Shown piece by piece: positions 1-11,100 of a stretch of 64,000 bases of DNA; positions within the stretch are counted from its first letter, which is position 1, and every line of letters starts with the position of its first letter. The stretch is from Hemicordylus capensis (taxonomy: Eukaryota; Chordata; Lepidosauria; Squamata; Cordylidae). The translations under genes and the position numbers were made by a program. The notes beneath the pieces are model-generated. The model worked only from the letters and a program-made list of their open reading frames with translations, did no database searches and had not been told where the DNA came from. The stretch lies in contig NC_069665.1 of NCBI RefSeq assembly GCF_027244095.1, positions 2,668,501 to 2,732,500 of the forward strand. The letters are read 5' to 3'.

Positions 1-854
1 GTGGTGCTGCTGCCTTCTGATTGCAGCCGGTGGGCCAGCAGGACCAGATTCCTCTTGCGTGCCTGGTCCGCCCTGGCCGGCTGGGCCAGAGATGTTCTTG
101 CAGCAGGAGGGATGGGGGCAAGCTGGGCCAGAGATGTTGTCTCCGCAGGAGGGATGGGGGCAAGCGTGGCATGTCTGTAGCCAGGAGCCTCCCTCACCCT
201 ATGCAAGAATGGTGGGAACTCTTCCGGCTCTGGAGGTCGCAGCTGGCCAAAGGATTGATGGCCAAAGAATTGGGCCATGGGGCCCGCAGTGGGACGGCTG
301 GGGGCCAGCGGCCCAAAGAAGGGTCCGGGGAGATGGTATGGGGATGCCGCCGGTGAGCCAGGCCGCTGGTGCTCCCGTTGCGGCTTCCGCAGATCTCCCT
401 CTGCTGGGTGGCTGTGGTCCCTGCTGTCCCTCCCTTCGATGGATTGAAGGGAGAGGTCAGAGACCGAGGACCACATGGAGGTGGAACCAATGGTCGGCGT
501 CGGTGTCTCGAGGAAGCTGCTGGGCGAACCGCCTCCTTCCCCGGCCGAGCTCGCGCTCGTACAGGAGGAGCCAGCAGACGGCCTCTTTTCAGTCGACTCA
601 TCTGTAAGAAAAAGGAAGGGGGCACCTTGATTTCTGTCATTCCTACAACAGCCCTGCAAAGCAGGCCCAACCTACGCCTTTCTGATGGGAAGGGAAGAGG
701 CAACTACCCAATAGCCCCGAGGCCTCCCTCTGAACCCATGGCTTCAGTCACTTGGAAGGAGGCACCCACCTCCCTGCTGGGATGCCCGAGTATTGTCCCA
801 CTCTTCAGGTGAGGAAGCCCAACAACCCTGATGTGGAGAACTAGCGGCACTCAT
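1..854 (-). CDS. C2orf78-like gene, copy 0 (5' part only; runs off the window)
   Basis: Partial first copy of the array gene, read on the minus strand. Coding exon 1 is 770-854: the start codon is at 854-852, the product begins MSAASSPHQG, and the donor is GGAG|gtgggt. Exon 2 starts at 601 after the acceptor tttcttacag and continues past position 1; the last 83 bp of the exon, exons 3 and 4 and the stop lie outside the window. By eye, exons 1 and 2 here match copy 1 at all but one base (144 versus 21413). The frame is open throughout the visible part. The start codon is inferred from phase: this exon ends in phase 1, as exon 2 requires. See copy 1 for the full protein description. Confidence 0.7.
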
Positions 855-1061
855 GCCCCGCTCCGCCTCTTAGTCCTGGAGGACTTCCAGAGGGGCTCCT
901 GCATCTCATTGAGTTTGAGCAGGCCAGATAAGATGGATGATGTGCATGCAGCTGCCACATTCAGGGCACTTGTCTCTCCCTTGCTATGGTCTGCAACAGC
1001 AAAGAGTCGCTCTCCAAGGTGTGGGGTTCCCCCAACTGCTCAACATTGACCCTCCTGTAGA

Positions 1062-1135
1062 TGTAGGCCTACAGCTCCCATCATCCCTGGCTGTTGGCCG
1101 CTGTGGCTGGCTGGGGATTATGGGAGTTGTAGTCC
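1062..1135. repeat. hAT-type MITE remnant (palindromic)
   Basis: The arms tacagctcccatcatccc and gggattatgggagttgtagt form an imperfect palindrome typical of short non-autonomous hAT elements in reptiles. Counterparts lie near 22331-22404, 38448-38521 and 53708-53781. The ends are not clear enough to define a target duplication. Confidence 0.55.
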
Positions 1136-1769
1136 AAAAAGAGCTGGGGAGCCATAGCTGAGCAGGCCTGCTTTAACCGAAGATGCTAAGAACTTTGCCT
1201 GGGACCTGGGGGATGCAGAGCACGGCCAAATCTGCTCCCCTCTGAGCACTCTTGGTTCCAGGAGGCCAGAGAATGTTGTGGTTCGAATCGGATTCCAGAG
1301 TGAGAGGCAGTTAGCCTGAGCTGAAGGGGCAGCCCTGGGAGGAAAGAGGCCCTCCCAGGCGAACCGGGGAGGAAATTAACCAGAACCAGTGAAAGAACCC
1401 CTTTGCACCCATTCTGCCTATGGAAAGCCTCTCCCAAGCAGGAGTCGATTCTTTTGGATTCTCAGCACATTCCTGGACACTAGTTCAAACACACCCCTAT
1501 TACATTCCCCTTCATTAGGATTCTGATGACTTCCTTGTCTCGTGCCTGTAAGACTTTGGAAGGGGCCATTGATGATTCCAGATAAGAATGAACTATCTAA
1601 AAAGGCTGGGGAAAGGGGATAACCTCTTTGGACAGAAGGTAGAACAAACTGGAAAGGGAAGGTGTGGTCTAAAGTCAGATAAAGGAAAGCAAGGGAAATG
1701 TGACCCAAGAGCAGACACAGGGCACAATCCATCCAAATGAATTGCCACCTGGTCCCTCCTTTATTCTAC

Positions 1770-1870
1770 CTAGAAAACCACATGGCTTTGTGGTCTCCAG
1801 GAATCGACACCAACTCACAACCTTCCCTTTCTTTTTCCTCCTGGACGGCACCATTTCCTACCTGCCATGA
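1770..1870 (+). repeat. SINE 3'-end remnant
   Basis: The string accacatggctttgtggtc followed by tccaggaatcgacaccaact resembles the BovB-like tail of squamate SINEs as I recall it. It recurs near 23020, 39145 and 54400. Confidence 0.4.
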
Positions 1871-2040
1871 TGACTGTCAACGTCTAAAGAAGTCCACTGG
1901 ACAACAAAAACAACAACAAGAAGGACAAGAAGATGATCTCTCTGGTGAGAGCAGACCAGGCAATCTCTCCAGTCAGAGGAGCCTGCTGTCCGTACTCCTC
2001 AACCGCTGGAGAGTCGGTTAGGGAGTGGGCAACTGAAGCC

Positions 2041-2160
2041 CGATGATGCGTCATTGTTTATCGCGGTCCCTATGGCGACCTGCAGCTGGTGGGGTGGGGG
2101 CCAGAAGAATGTCGGAAGCAGGTCGTGATGATGCAAGATGATGTCATGGCCATCTTCACA
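2041..2160 (-). promoter_or_regulatory. Putative promoter block of gene copy 0
   Basis: A non-repetitive-looking block about 1.2 kb upstream of the copy-0 start codon. It holds TGACGCA (CRE half-type, minus strand of 2047-2053), an X-box-like GGTCGCCATAGGGACC (minus of 2065-2080), a CRE/ATF-like TGATGTCAT at 2139-2147 and a YY1-like GGCCATCTT at 2148-2156. It recurs in every unit. The transcription start, and any untranslated exon joining it to coding exon 1, cannot be read from the sequence. Confidence 0.4.
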
Positions 2161-2329
2161 CAGGCTCTCTACCGATATCAAACCATCCATCAAACCATCC
2201 ATCTTTTTCACTTAGACGTTCAGAAGGGGAGACCAGACCCAAGTTCCGCAGAGTCCATTTCAAGTCTGTTTGGCCACTGGAAGTCTCGTTGGGGGTTGAA
2301 TGGAAGTCCAGCCATCCTCTCAGCTTTCC

Positions 2330-2816
2330 TCTTTGGCATCAATCAATCAATCAATTATATTAGTGCCCCACCTCTCCAGTACACTTCTGCTTGGGGTGGC
2401 TCAGGTTAGTAAAATCGATATAATCTAAAGTAAAAGATTAATAAAATTGAAGAAGTGAAAAGACCAAGCTAAAACCACATTTAAAATGACAAATTTTTAA
2501 AGTTTCACATTCAAAGTTATTAATAAACAGCTAAAACCTAAGCACTGAAAAATTAAAGGACCTACCAGACTATAAGCAGCAGATAAGACATTAAAAAGCA
2601 TCTTTAAAAAGATATGTCATTGTGGCTGTGTGTTTTTAAACACTGAGGGAGTGAGCATGGCAAAGCTCTTCCAGGAGGGCATTCCAAACCGAGGGGCCAC
2701 AACCGAGAAGACCACTGAGAAGACAACCGAGAAGACCCTGTCTCTAGTCCCCCCCAACTGGAGTGCTGTTAGGTGGGTCAAACACTCATGAAGCCACTTG
2801 CGCCCAAGAGATTCTA
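2330..2816 (-). repeat. Old LINE-like repeat
   Basis: AT-rich sequence after a short CAAT repeat, then a conserved block (gagggcattccaaaccgagg) that I recall as a dispersed LINE-related repeat in reptiles. It occurs in all units (about 23590-24074, 39700-40169, 54950-55427). It is the host into which the 1.2-kb hAT element inserted in units 1, 2 and 4. Confidence 0.4.
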
Positions 2817-2824
2817 CAGGTAGA

Positions 2825-3966
2825 CAGGGGCGTAACTACCATTAGGCAGGGTGAGGCAGTCGTCTGGGGGCCCCACTGCCTGGAGGGGCCCCCCCGAGAC
2901 ACCTCACATGACTCCCCATTGCCCCCTGCCCGGCCCCAAGACCCTTCAGCCACTTGCCCTGTTTGCCCTCCTCTTTCCTGCTGGTCCTCCTGGTCGGCAA
3001 TCCAAGCAGCAGGCCAGCTGCTTCTCTCCCGGGCGCCTCTCAGCTGACCGGCGGGTGGGCGATGGGGCTTCCAGGGAGGCCTCCGTGTAGGCCTCCGTGA
3101 AGCCTGGATTCGAGTAGGCTGGCAAGCCCCAGGAAGAAGGCCGGCAGTCAGAGCGGCCACGACAGCTCTCTGCAGCAGACCCTCTTCTGCCCAGGCCAGA
3201 CAGCTCAGCCTTTGCCAGGTAGAATATGAATTCCTTTTTGTGGTTACATCCCCCCACCCCCTATATAGGGATCTGCTTGCCATAGGGCTTTGATGGGGGG
3301 GGGGGGGGAGAGACTGAGAAGTCTCTGAATATTTAATTTAAAACTGATTGGAAAATTTGCTGGCTTTAAAAAAACCCTCTAAAAAGTCTTAGGAGTGGCT
3401 TGTTTCATGGCAGGAAATTACAAAAACTTCTGGAACAAATGTATTTATGTATTAATTCATTCATTCATTCATTCATTCATAAATACACTTATGTTCAAGT
3501 TGTTTTGCAACCCAGGTCTGAGTGAGAACTGAGACATGAGTGAGAACTGTGACGCATGTGTTGTGCTTTTATATTTTCCCCCCTTAGGGTCAATCTGGCC
3601 CACCTGTGAATGCAGCACCTCCATTCCAGAGGAGGAGAGGTGTGTTAAAGGGCTTTCAAAGCCTCTTGTGAAAAACCTCCTGGAATCAAACTTGACTGAA
3701 TTGGTTCAGAATTCTGAGAAAACAAACATAGGCTCACCCTGCATGGTTGAAAGTCTCCTTTGCTAATCTGCAGCAAGGGGCCCATTTTAATAATTAGTGT
3801 TTCTAGTGTCTTCTCATTTGCTCAATTTTGTACATCTGTTTTTTGTATGTTTTGAATGAGGACAGAAAAGTGAGAATAAAAGTCCCCTGCTAACTGGGCA
3901 AAGAGGCACCTTTTTCTCTTTGTAAACCGCCCTGAGCCATTTTTGGAAGGGCGGTACAGAAATCGA

Positions 3967-4016
<50 letters not shown>

Positions 4017-4087
4017 AAAATTTCTCGGCAGGGGGGCCCATTTAAGAATCTTGTCTCAGGGCCCACTCCAACCTAGTTACGCCCCTG
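2825..4087. mobile_element. Non-autonomous hAT transposon, unit 1 (1263 bp)
   Basis: Bounded by inverted termini CAGGGGCGTAACTA and TAGTTACGCCCCTG and by an exact 8-bp target duplication CAGGTAGA (2817-2824 and 4088-4095), the hAT signature. No transposase frame is visible. The right part contains a nested L2-type 3' tail and an (ATT)n tract of about 16 repeats. Confidence 0.9.
3870..4015 (+). repeat. L2/CR1-type 3' tail with (ATT)n, nested in the hAT element
   Basis: The segment ends gtaaaccgccctgagccatt...ggaagggcggta followed by ATT repeats, the common L2-like 3' terminus of reptiles. Counterparts are near 25120-25237 and 56435-56580; unit 3 has none because it lacks the host element. Confidence 0.7.
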
Positions 4088-4139
4088 CAGGTAGATCTAA
4101 CTGTCTAATGATGTTGTCATCCACCCAAATGACCCCAAT

Positions 4140-4260
4140 CCGATAGGGACATCGGAAGCTGTCTTGTACTGAGTCAGACCACTGATCCATCTCATTGAGT
4201 ATCATCTACGCTGACTGGCAGCATCTTTCCAAGGTTCCAAATGCTGGTGAGAGAATCTGG
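4140..4260 (+). repeat. SINE fragment (squamate type)
   Basis: Contains gacatcggaagctgtcttgt and actgagtcagaccactgatc, the head of a dispersed SINE recalled from lizards and snakes. Counterparts are near 25362-25482, 40223-40343 and 56706-56826. Confidence 0.55.
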
Positions 4261-5080
4261 ATAGGTGCATCCATCTGACCCATTTCTCACTTCCCATCTG
4301 ACCACTCCCCTCTTCTCCTACCTAGCTTTTGGAGTTCACACAACCCTGGTTCGGGAGTACACCTGGCTCTCTTACCTTGGCTGGATGCTCCACCCACACA
4401 GGTGGGGATCATGTGACCTAGCTTACTCTCTCAAACCAAAGTCGTTGACTGCTGTAGTCACCTTAGCCAGAAAATACCCCACTTCTGTCTGTGCTGCTTC
4501 CTTTGTTGATTCCCTTCTGATCTTGGCAGTGTGGAACAGAAGGACTGTACCACTTAGGGTTCCCATATTCAAGCTTCCCAAATCCGGGTGGCCTGATTTG
4601 CAGATTATGCAGATTACAGACAACTAATTTGCATTATTGATTGATTGATTGGACAGATTTGTATACCCGCCTTCTCTACCCTCCCATGTGATTGGATCCA
4701 GAGTAAAATCCGGGCAATCCGGGCAGCACATTTGAAATCCACGTCAATCTGGGTGGAATTTAGCAGCCGGGTGGAGGAACCAAAATCCGGGGGCTCCCCT
4801 AAATTCCAGGGTGTCTAAACACACGAAAGTTCAATGAGGCAGGGAAAACCATGTGGCTAAATGGATTGTAATTGTAGAGGACAAGAATGAAGAGCTCTTC
4901 ACCACCTTATTTCCCAGCAGAGTGAAGAGAACACAAGTCTTTCTTTGGGATACAGATCAATATTTAGTGACCATGTAATATTCAGCCTCATGAAAGACAT
5001 GTGCTCCACCAGCCTAACAGCTTTGTGACTATGCAGTGACTGTTTTATTAATATAATAGCTTTTATGATGATGTTTATAC
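4261..5080. other. Stretch without recognised gene
   Basis: I see no coding exon, RNA gene or bounded element here. There is a short ATTG repeat at about 4636-4650 and otherwise single-copy-looking DNA repeated once per unit (about 25483-26300, 40344-41160, 56827-57648). Confidence 0.5.
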
Positions 5081-5084
5081 TTCT

Positions 5085-5316
5085 ACAGTTTTATAGCTCC
5101 ATCACCTAGTATCTGCTGTTGCAGTTCTATCACTTTGGTAGAATACAGGAGGGGTTGACCATTGCCTCCTCCCACGCAGTCTGAGAAGATGCCTTTCAGC
5201 ATCTTCCTAGATGGCTGCTGTCTGATATAGTACCAGCGGGGATTCGAACCGGCAACCTTCTGCTTTTTAGTCAAGCATTTCCCGGCTGTGCCACACCTCT
5301 AACCATACTTGTAAAT
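5085..5316 (-). repeat. tRNA-derived SINE, unit 1
   Basis: On the minus strand a tRNA-like head contains a box-B match GGTTCGAATCCCC (5238-5250), followed by a body with cccctcctgtattctaccaaag. It is a retroposed SINE, not a functional tRNA: the acceptor stem does not pair and the body is SINE-like. Confidence 0.75.
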
Positions 5317-5381
5317 CGCCTTATACTTTGTACTGGTCTATGATCATAATCAAGATTGATTGATCAATATTTATGTGGAGT

Positions 5382-5579
5382 CAGGGGCGTGACTAACAGG
5401 GAACAGGAGGTGAAAAATGTCCCTGGGACCATCAGGGAGGACCCCCCCCGCCCCGCCCCGCCCCACCCCGGCAGCCGAGCCACTGCTCCCTCCCTCCCCC
5501 CTCTCTGAAGAAGAAGATGGGGAGGGAGCCCATCTTTACCTTTTGTCCTGGGGCCCCCTCCAAACTTGCTACGCCCCTG
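5382..5579. mobile_element. Short hAT MITE, unit 1 (198 bp)
   Basis: Termini CAGGGGCGTGACTA and TTGCTACGCCCCTG with an exact 8-bp duplication TGTGGAGT (5374-5381 and 5580-5587). Same terminal family as the 1.2-kb hAT element at 2825-4087, but a separate insertion. Confidence 0.87.
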
Positions 5580-5961
5580 TGTGGAGTCTGCACATTTATA
5601 GGGTTTCCCCACCCGCACCCCCTTGTACAACTGCAGTTGGTATTTCAAAAACAATTCATACCTGTGGTCATTCATGATCCATTTTAATTCATCATAAAAA
5701 TGTGTGAATAAAGACAGATGGTTTCTGCACTTCTGCTTACGCTAGAAGATGAAAACCTGAAGACAGAGTCTAGTTTGTTTTGCGGCAGATATTCTTGGCG
5801 GTGGCAAGTCAAAGGCAGCGGGGTGCGGAAGAGAAAATGGGGTGAAATCCTGCTCCTGCACAGTTCACTGGCAAGGACTTTTCAGTCACCTGTTAATGGG
5901 TTAGTGAGAGTGAAGTCGAGAAACATCCGGCCCAGTCAGACGTTCCAATTCCTCATCTAAT

Positions 5962-6052
5962 CTGGGGGTTCTCAACCTTGGCTGAAGCTATTCTGGCTGA
6001 GGGTGATGGGTATTGTAGTCCAACAGCATCTGGGAATGCAAGGTTGGAAACC
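5962..6052. repeat. Second palindromic MITE remnant
   Basis: Starts ggttctcaaccttgg and ends gcaaggttggaaacccctg with a central gatgggtattgtagtcca, like a diverged hAT MITE. Counterparts are near 27012-27102, 42041-42131 and 58508-58598. Confidence 0.5.
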
Positions 6053-6380
6053 CCTGATCTGATAGGAACATTGGAAGCTACCACTGGTCCATCTAACTCA
6101 GTATCATCTACAGCAGGGATTCTCAACGTTGGGTCCCCAAATGTTATTGGACTTCCATCATCCCCAACCAAAGGCCACTGGGGCTGGGGATTATTGGAGT
6201 TGAAGTCCAATAACATCTGAAGACCCAACGTTGAGAATCCCTGATCTACACTGAATGGCAGCAGCTTTCCAAGGTTTCAAGGCAGGAAACCTTCCCTGTC
6301 CTACCTGGAGATGCTTCCAGGAATGAAACCTGGGACCTTTCTCCAGAAATAGGAACCTAGGAAGCTGAGCCATGGCCCCA
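6053..6380 (+). repeat. SINE interrupted by a hAT MITE
   Basis: The left part (gataggaacattggaagcta ... gtatcatctacac) and right part (tgaatggcagcagctttcca ... gaaacctgggacctttctc) are the two halves of a squamate-type SINE, split by the 130-bp MITE at 6114-6243. Counterparts are near 27103-27430, 42132-42459 and 58599-58926. The MITE must be younger than the SINE. Confidence 0.65.
6114..6243. mobile_element. Palindromic hAT MITE, unit 1 (130 bp)
   Basis: Near-perfect inverted halves starting CAGGGATTCTCAACGTTGGG and ending in its complement, flanked by 8-bp duplications (ATCTACAG at 6106-6113 here with one change, ATCTACAC at 6244-6251). Confidence 0.9.
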
Positions 6381-6514
6381 TCCTGCAAATTAGAAACTAA
6401 TCCTCTGCTCTTCCCAATTCCACCCCTCCATTACTATTCTCCATTACCCCACAATCCTCCTCTATTAATTAATCCAGTCATTCCTGTGTGTGTTGTTCAA
6501 TCTGAAAGACACTT

Positions 6515-6655
6515 GTGCAGGGGTTTCCACCCTGGTGCCCCAAATGATGTTGGACTACAACACCCATCACCCCCATGTGCTGTGGCCAACCAGTGCAGCT
6601 AGGGAGTTGTAGCGTCACAAAATCTGGGGATGCCTTCTTGAGAGCTCCTGCATTA
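6515..6655. repeat. Third MITE-like palindrome
   Basis: Begins gcaggggtttccaccctgg, has the core gttggactacaacacccatc, and ends gagagctcctgc. A degenerate hAT-type MITE. Counterparts are near 27567-27705, 42597-42735 and 59055-59190. Confidence 0.45.
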
Positions 6656-6724
6656 GCCAGTGGGTTTGAACACAGTGTTTAAAAAGGTGCTTAGTTTTAG
6701 GCTTGGGAATCCTTTCTTCCATCC

Positions 6725-6960
6725 CTCTCTTATTCATTCATTTGTTCGATTTCTACACCGCCCTTCCAAAAATGGCTCAGAGCGGTTTACACAGAGAAAT
6801 AATAAATCAACAGGATGGATCCCTGTCCCCAAATGGATCACAATAATAAAACACACACACACACAAGATAGACACCAGCAAGAGTCACTGGAGGTGCTGT
6901 GCTGGGGGTGGATAGGGCCAGTTACTCTCCCCCAGCTAAATCTTATGCTCCTTGCTGGGT
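6725..6960 (-). repeat. L2/CR1-type 3' end, minus strand
   Basis: Contains accgcccttccaaaaatgg and ctcagagcggtttacacaga, the complement of the L2-like terminal stem, then a CA-repeat and gggtggatagggccagttac. The CA tract varies between units. Counterparts are near 27775-28010, 42804-43030 and 59265-59455. Confidence 0.6.
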
Positions 6961-7254
6961 GCTGGTGTTGCCAACGCTCCAGGATGGAGCAGGAATCAGC
7001 ATCAATGATTCGGTGACTGTGGAACGCAACCCTGGAGGTTTTAATGGCTTGATGTGGTGAAAAATGTTGGACAAGAATGTCCCAAGGTGGGGAATCTCCA
7101 GGAATTGCTTCAGAATGGGCAGTCTGCCTGGACGCACCTCTTCCTTTCTCCTTTGCTCTGATTCCGGGTCAGCTTGTCACTTCCGGGCAGGAATGGTGCA
7201 GAGAGAGTGTAAGCTGGGCTTGATCTGGCCTTCTCCGTTGGACCTTGCCCATTG

Positions 7255-7480
7255 CCTTCATTTATTGATTGACATTGATATCCTGCTCGTCCTTCCCAGG
7301 AGTCCAGAGCAGTGTCCATGGTTCTGTTCCTCCCCACAACAACCCTGTGAGTGAGGCAGAATAGGCTGAGAGATGGGTGACTGGTCCAGAGTGTCCTGGT
7401 GAGTTCCGTGGCTGAAGCGGGATTAGAACTCGGCTCTCCCAGGTCCAAGTCCAACCCTCTCTCTCTTTAGAGGGAACAGA
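7255..7480 (-). repeat. MIR-like tRNA-derived SINE
   Basis: The strings aaccctgtgagtgaggcaga and gggattagaactcggctctc, with ggtccaagtccaaccctc, match the general layout of vertebrate MIR/CORE-type SINEs. Counterparts are near 28307-28532, 43344-43569 and 59753-59978. Confidence 0.5.
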
Positions 7481-7639
7481 TGAAACAGGGAAAGCAGCAG
7501 TGCCTCTGAGCCTGAGCAGACTGCCAGACCTTGAAAAGAGCCGAATCCTGTCTCTGCCCTTTGAGATTTGAAGTTAAGGCTTCAAGGAGAGAAAAGACTT
7601 GGCTTTAAACTACCAGAGCTCGGGGGGGGGGTGGAGTGG

Positions 7640-7694
7640 GGCGACGGAGAACCAAACTGTTACTTTTTTAACATCCAGGCTAGAGAACTGTAAT
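7640..7694 (+). repeat. Old L2 remnant, left piece (split by the young L2)
   Basis: Aligns by eye with the young L2 near 10700-10745 (ggtaacctcccggcttgact versus ttaacatccaggctagagaa). It continues at 12369; the young L2 splits it. Confidence 0.5.
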
Positions 7695-8151
7695 AGAGGA
7701 GGTGAAGAAGGCTTGAGGGTTTGGCTCTCTTTTCCTCCCTCCCTCTCTTCCTCTCTCCCTCCCCCCCTTCACCACCCGGACTTTACATCTGGCCCCTCTG
7801 GGTTTGTGTTTCTATCTATCTTACCCTGACGAGGAGCTGCCTACCAGTCGCTGTCTTCAGAAAGCCTGACAACTAACACCTGTGTCAGCCGGCAGCCCTT
7901 TGTGGCAGAGGGGGCTGCTGGGTAGCTCTAGAGTCTTATAAAGACTGCTGAAGACATGCCGGCGGCCTGCCTGTAGGCGGCCGCCAAAGCCGGCCTCCAA
8001 AGGGGGCCGGCCTTTGGGGCCGGGCCTTCGGGGGTGGGACTGAGGGCTGGGGGGTGGGGGTTGTTTGTGGGTGGATTTCTCTTTCTTTTGGGGGGGGGTA
8101 TGAATGCTGCTTTTATTATTGTCCTGAGTTGTGCCAGGCCTAGTTGACGGG

Positions 8152-11100
8152 ATGTGTTTGGGTTCTCCTGAGGGGGCGGATGCGGGGGCTGCGCCTGACA
8201 GCCTGGGGGCGGCTATTGCTGTAGTGGTGGGGAATAGAAGAATTGGCGCTGGCAGAACAGCTGGCCGTTACAGGGGAAGAGAAATTGGTAATTTAGTGAC
8301 TATCTCTACTTCCAACTGTTCTGACAACTCTCAGGCCTTGGGGAACAGCACCAATTACCCACAGAACCTGACCTTGCTCCTTTGTAATGCCAGGTCAGTT
8401 CAAAATAAGACCGAAATTGTTCATGATCTAATCATGGATGAGGGAGCTGATCTGGTGTGTATAACTGAGACCTGGTTGGGGGAAGCGAGTGGCCCAGTGT
8501 GGGCTCAGCTTCTCCCTCCAGGTTACTCTGTTGTGGAGCAGGTTAGAGGAAGTGGGCGGGGGGGTGGAGTGGCTGTGGTCCATAAAAATACTATCTCCCT
8601 TACCAGGGCCCCTGTGAGACAGTTGACCTATATTGAGTGTGTATTTTTGAGGCTGGGAACTAGGGATAGATTGGGGATTCTGTTGGTGTACCGTTCACCC
8701 CGCTGCCCAACTGACTCCCTAACTGAGCTGTCGGAGCTGGTCGCGGAGTTGGTGATGGAGTCTCCCAGGCTTTTGGTGCTGGGGGACTTCAATATCCACT
8801 TTGGGGCTGGCTTGTCTGGTGCTGCTCAGGAGTTCATAGCGGCCATGACAACTATGGGCCTATCCCAATTAATCTTTGAACCAACTCATGTTGCCGGCCA
8901 CACACTGGATTTGGTCTTCTGTTCGGATCAGGGGGGTGTTCCGTGGGTGGGGAATCCGTTGGTTACCCCATTGTCATGGACGGATCACCACCTGGTTAAG
9001 GTTGGTATCGCGGACGCAACCCACCCCTGCAGGGGTGACGGACCTATTAGGATGGTCCGTCCAAAAAGGCTGCTGGACCCAGCAGGTTTCCAAAAGGCCT
9101 TGGAGGGTTTCGATGTTGGTGCGGCCGGTGATTCTATCGAGGCCATGGTGGGAACATGGAACAGAGAACTCACCAGGGCAGTAGATATTATTGCTCCTAA
9201 GCGTCCCTCCAGGCCTGCTTCTAAGATGGCCCCCTGGTATACAGAAGAGTTGCGGGGGATGAAGCGGCTTGGTAGGCGACTGGAACGCAGGTGGAGGAGA
9301 ACTCGGCTCGAATCTGACAGGATGCAGCATAGAACCCATTTGAAGACCTATGCAATGGCGGTGCGTGTGGCAAAAAAACAATTTTGGTCGGCGCGAATTG
9401 CGTCTGCGGGCTCACGTACGGCAGAATTATCCCGGGTGGTGAGGAGTATAATTTCTGCTCCTTCTGCCTCAAATCAGTTCCCGGAGACACTCTGCTGTGA
9501 CACCTTTAGTGGGTTCTTTGCAAATAAAATATCCTGTATTCGGGCCGACTTGGACTCCACTATTTCTGCAGGGTCCGGGAGGGAGGTATCTAGCAATCCC
9601 TCTTGCAGTGTTAGGATGGATCAGTTTCAATCTGTGACTCTTGATGACGTGGACAGACTGCTTGGAGCGGTGCGGCCTACCACTTGTTCTCTGGATCCTT
9701 GCCCGACCTGGCTGCTTCGATCTAGCGGAGAGATTGTTGGAGATGGCCTGGTTAATATCATAAATGCATCTCTGGGGGAGGGGAGGGTGCCTTCTTGTTT
9801 GAAGGAGGCAATAGTTAGACCTCTTCTTAAGAAGCCTACCCTGGATCCCTCAGTGATGGATAGTTATAGGCCAATCTCCAATCTCCCCTGGCTGGGCAAG
9901 GTAATCGAGAGGGTGGTGGCTAACCAGCTCCAGGCGGTTTTGGAGGAATCTGATTATCTGGACCCATTTCAAACTGGCTTTAGAACGGGCTATGGGGTTG
10001 AGTCAGCCTTGGTCGGCCTGATGGATGACCTTTACCGGGGAATCGACAGAGGGAGTGTGACTCTGTTGGTCCTCCTGGATCTTTCGGCGGCGTTCGATAC
10101 CATCGACCATGGTATCCTTCTGGGTCGCCTGGAGGGGTTGGGAATAGGGGGCACCGCTTTGCGGTGGTTCCGTTCCTATCTCTCGGGCAGATCCCAGATG
10201 GTGGAGCTTGGTGACAGTCGCTCCTCAAAGCAGGAGCTGTTATATGGAGTCCCTCAGGGCTCCATTCTGTCACCAATGCTTTTTAATATCTACATGAAAC
10301 CGCTGGGTGAAGTCATCAGGGGATTTGGTGCTGGGTGTTATCAGTATGCTGATGACACCCAAATCTACTTCTCCTTTTCATCTTCAGGAAATGGCACTCA
10401 GTCTTTAAATGCCTGCCTACAGGCAGTAATGGGCTGGATGAGGGAGAACAAATTGAAGCTGAATCCAAGCAAGACGGAGGTGCTCATTGTGGGGGCTCAG
10501 AATCTGAGGAGTGAGTTAGATCTCCCTGTGCTGGATGGGGTTACACTCCCCCGAAGGGAGCAGGTGCGCAGCTTGGGAGTACTCCTGGACCCAGGCCTCA
10601 CCCTGGTCTCTCAGGTGGAGGCCGTGGCCAGGGGTGCTTTCTATCAGCTTCGGCTGATTCGACAGCTGCGTCCATTCCTTGAGGAGGATGACCTCAAAAC
10701 AGTGGTGCACCAGCTGGTAACCTCCCGGCTTGACTATTGCAATGCGCTCTACGTGGGGCTGCCTTTGTACGTTGTTCGGAAACTTCAGTTAGTTCAGAAT
10801 GCGGCAGCCAGATTGGTCTCTGGGGTAACCCGGAGAGACCATATTACACCTATTTTGAAACAATTACACTGGCTGCCGATATGTTTCCGGGCAAGGTACA
10901 AAGTGCTGGTGATTACCTTTAAGGCTCTGAACGGCTTAGGTCCAAGTTACCTTGGAGAGCGCCTTCTTCTGCACGATTCCCACCGCACATTAAGGTCATC
11001 TGGGGAGGTTCGTCTCCAGTTGCCACCGGCTCGTCTGGTGGCGACTCGGAGGCGGGCCTTCTCTGTGGCTGCTCCGGAGCTGTGGAATGCGCTCCCTGCG

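Noticed and set aside
21-607. Several overlapping plus-strand frames over exon 2
   Set aside because: Shadows of the minus-strand exon 2; low-complexity composition and no splice or start context.
3814-4146. Frames encoding runs of Asn or Ile
   Set aside because: Direct translation of the (ATT)n tract in the hAT element.
5236-5305. Possible tRNA gene on the minus strand
   Set aside because: Box B is good, but the acceptor stem does not pair and a SINE body follows; it recurs with decay in each unit.
8131-8151. GTG upstream start for the L2 frame
   Set aside because: Eukaryotic LINE frames normally start at ATG; the first ATG at 8152 is preferred.
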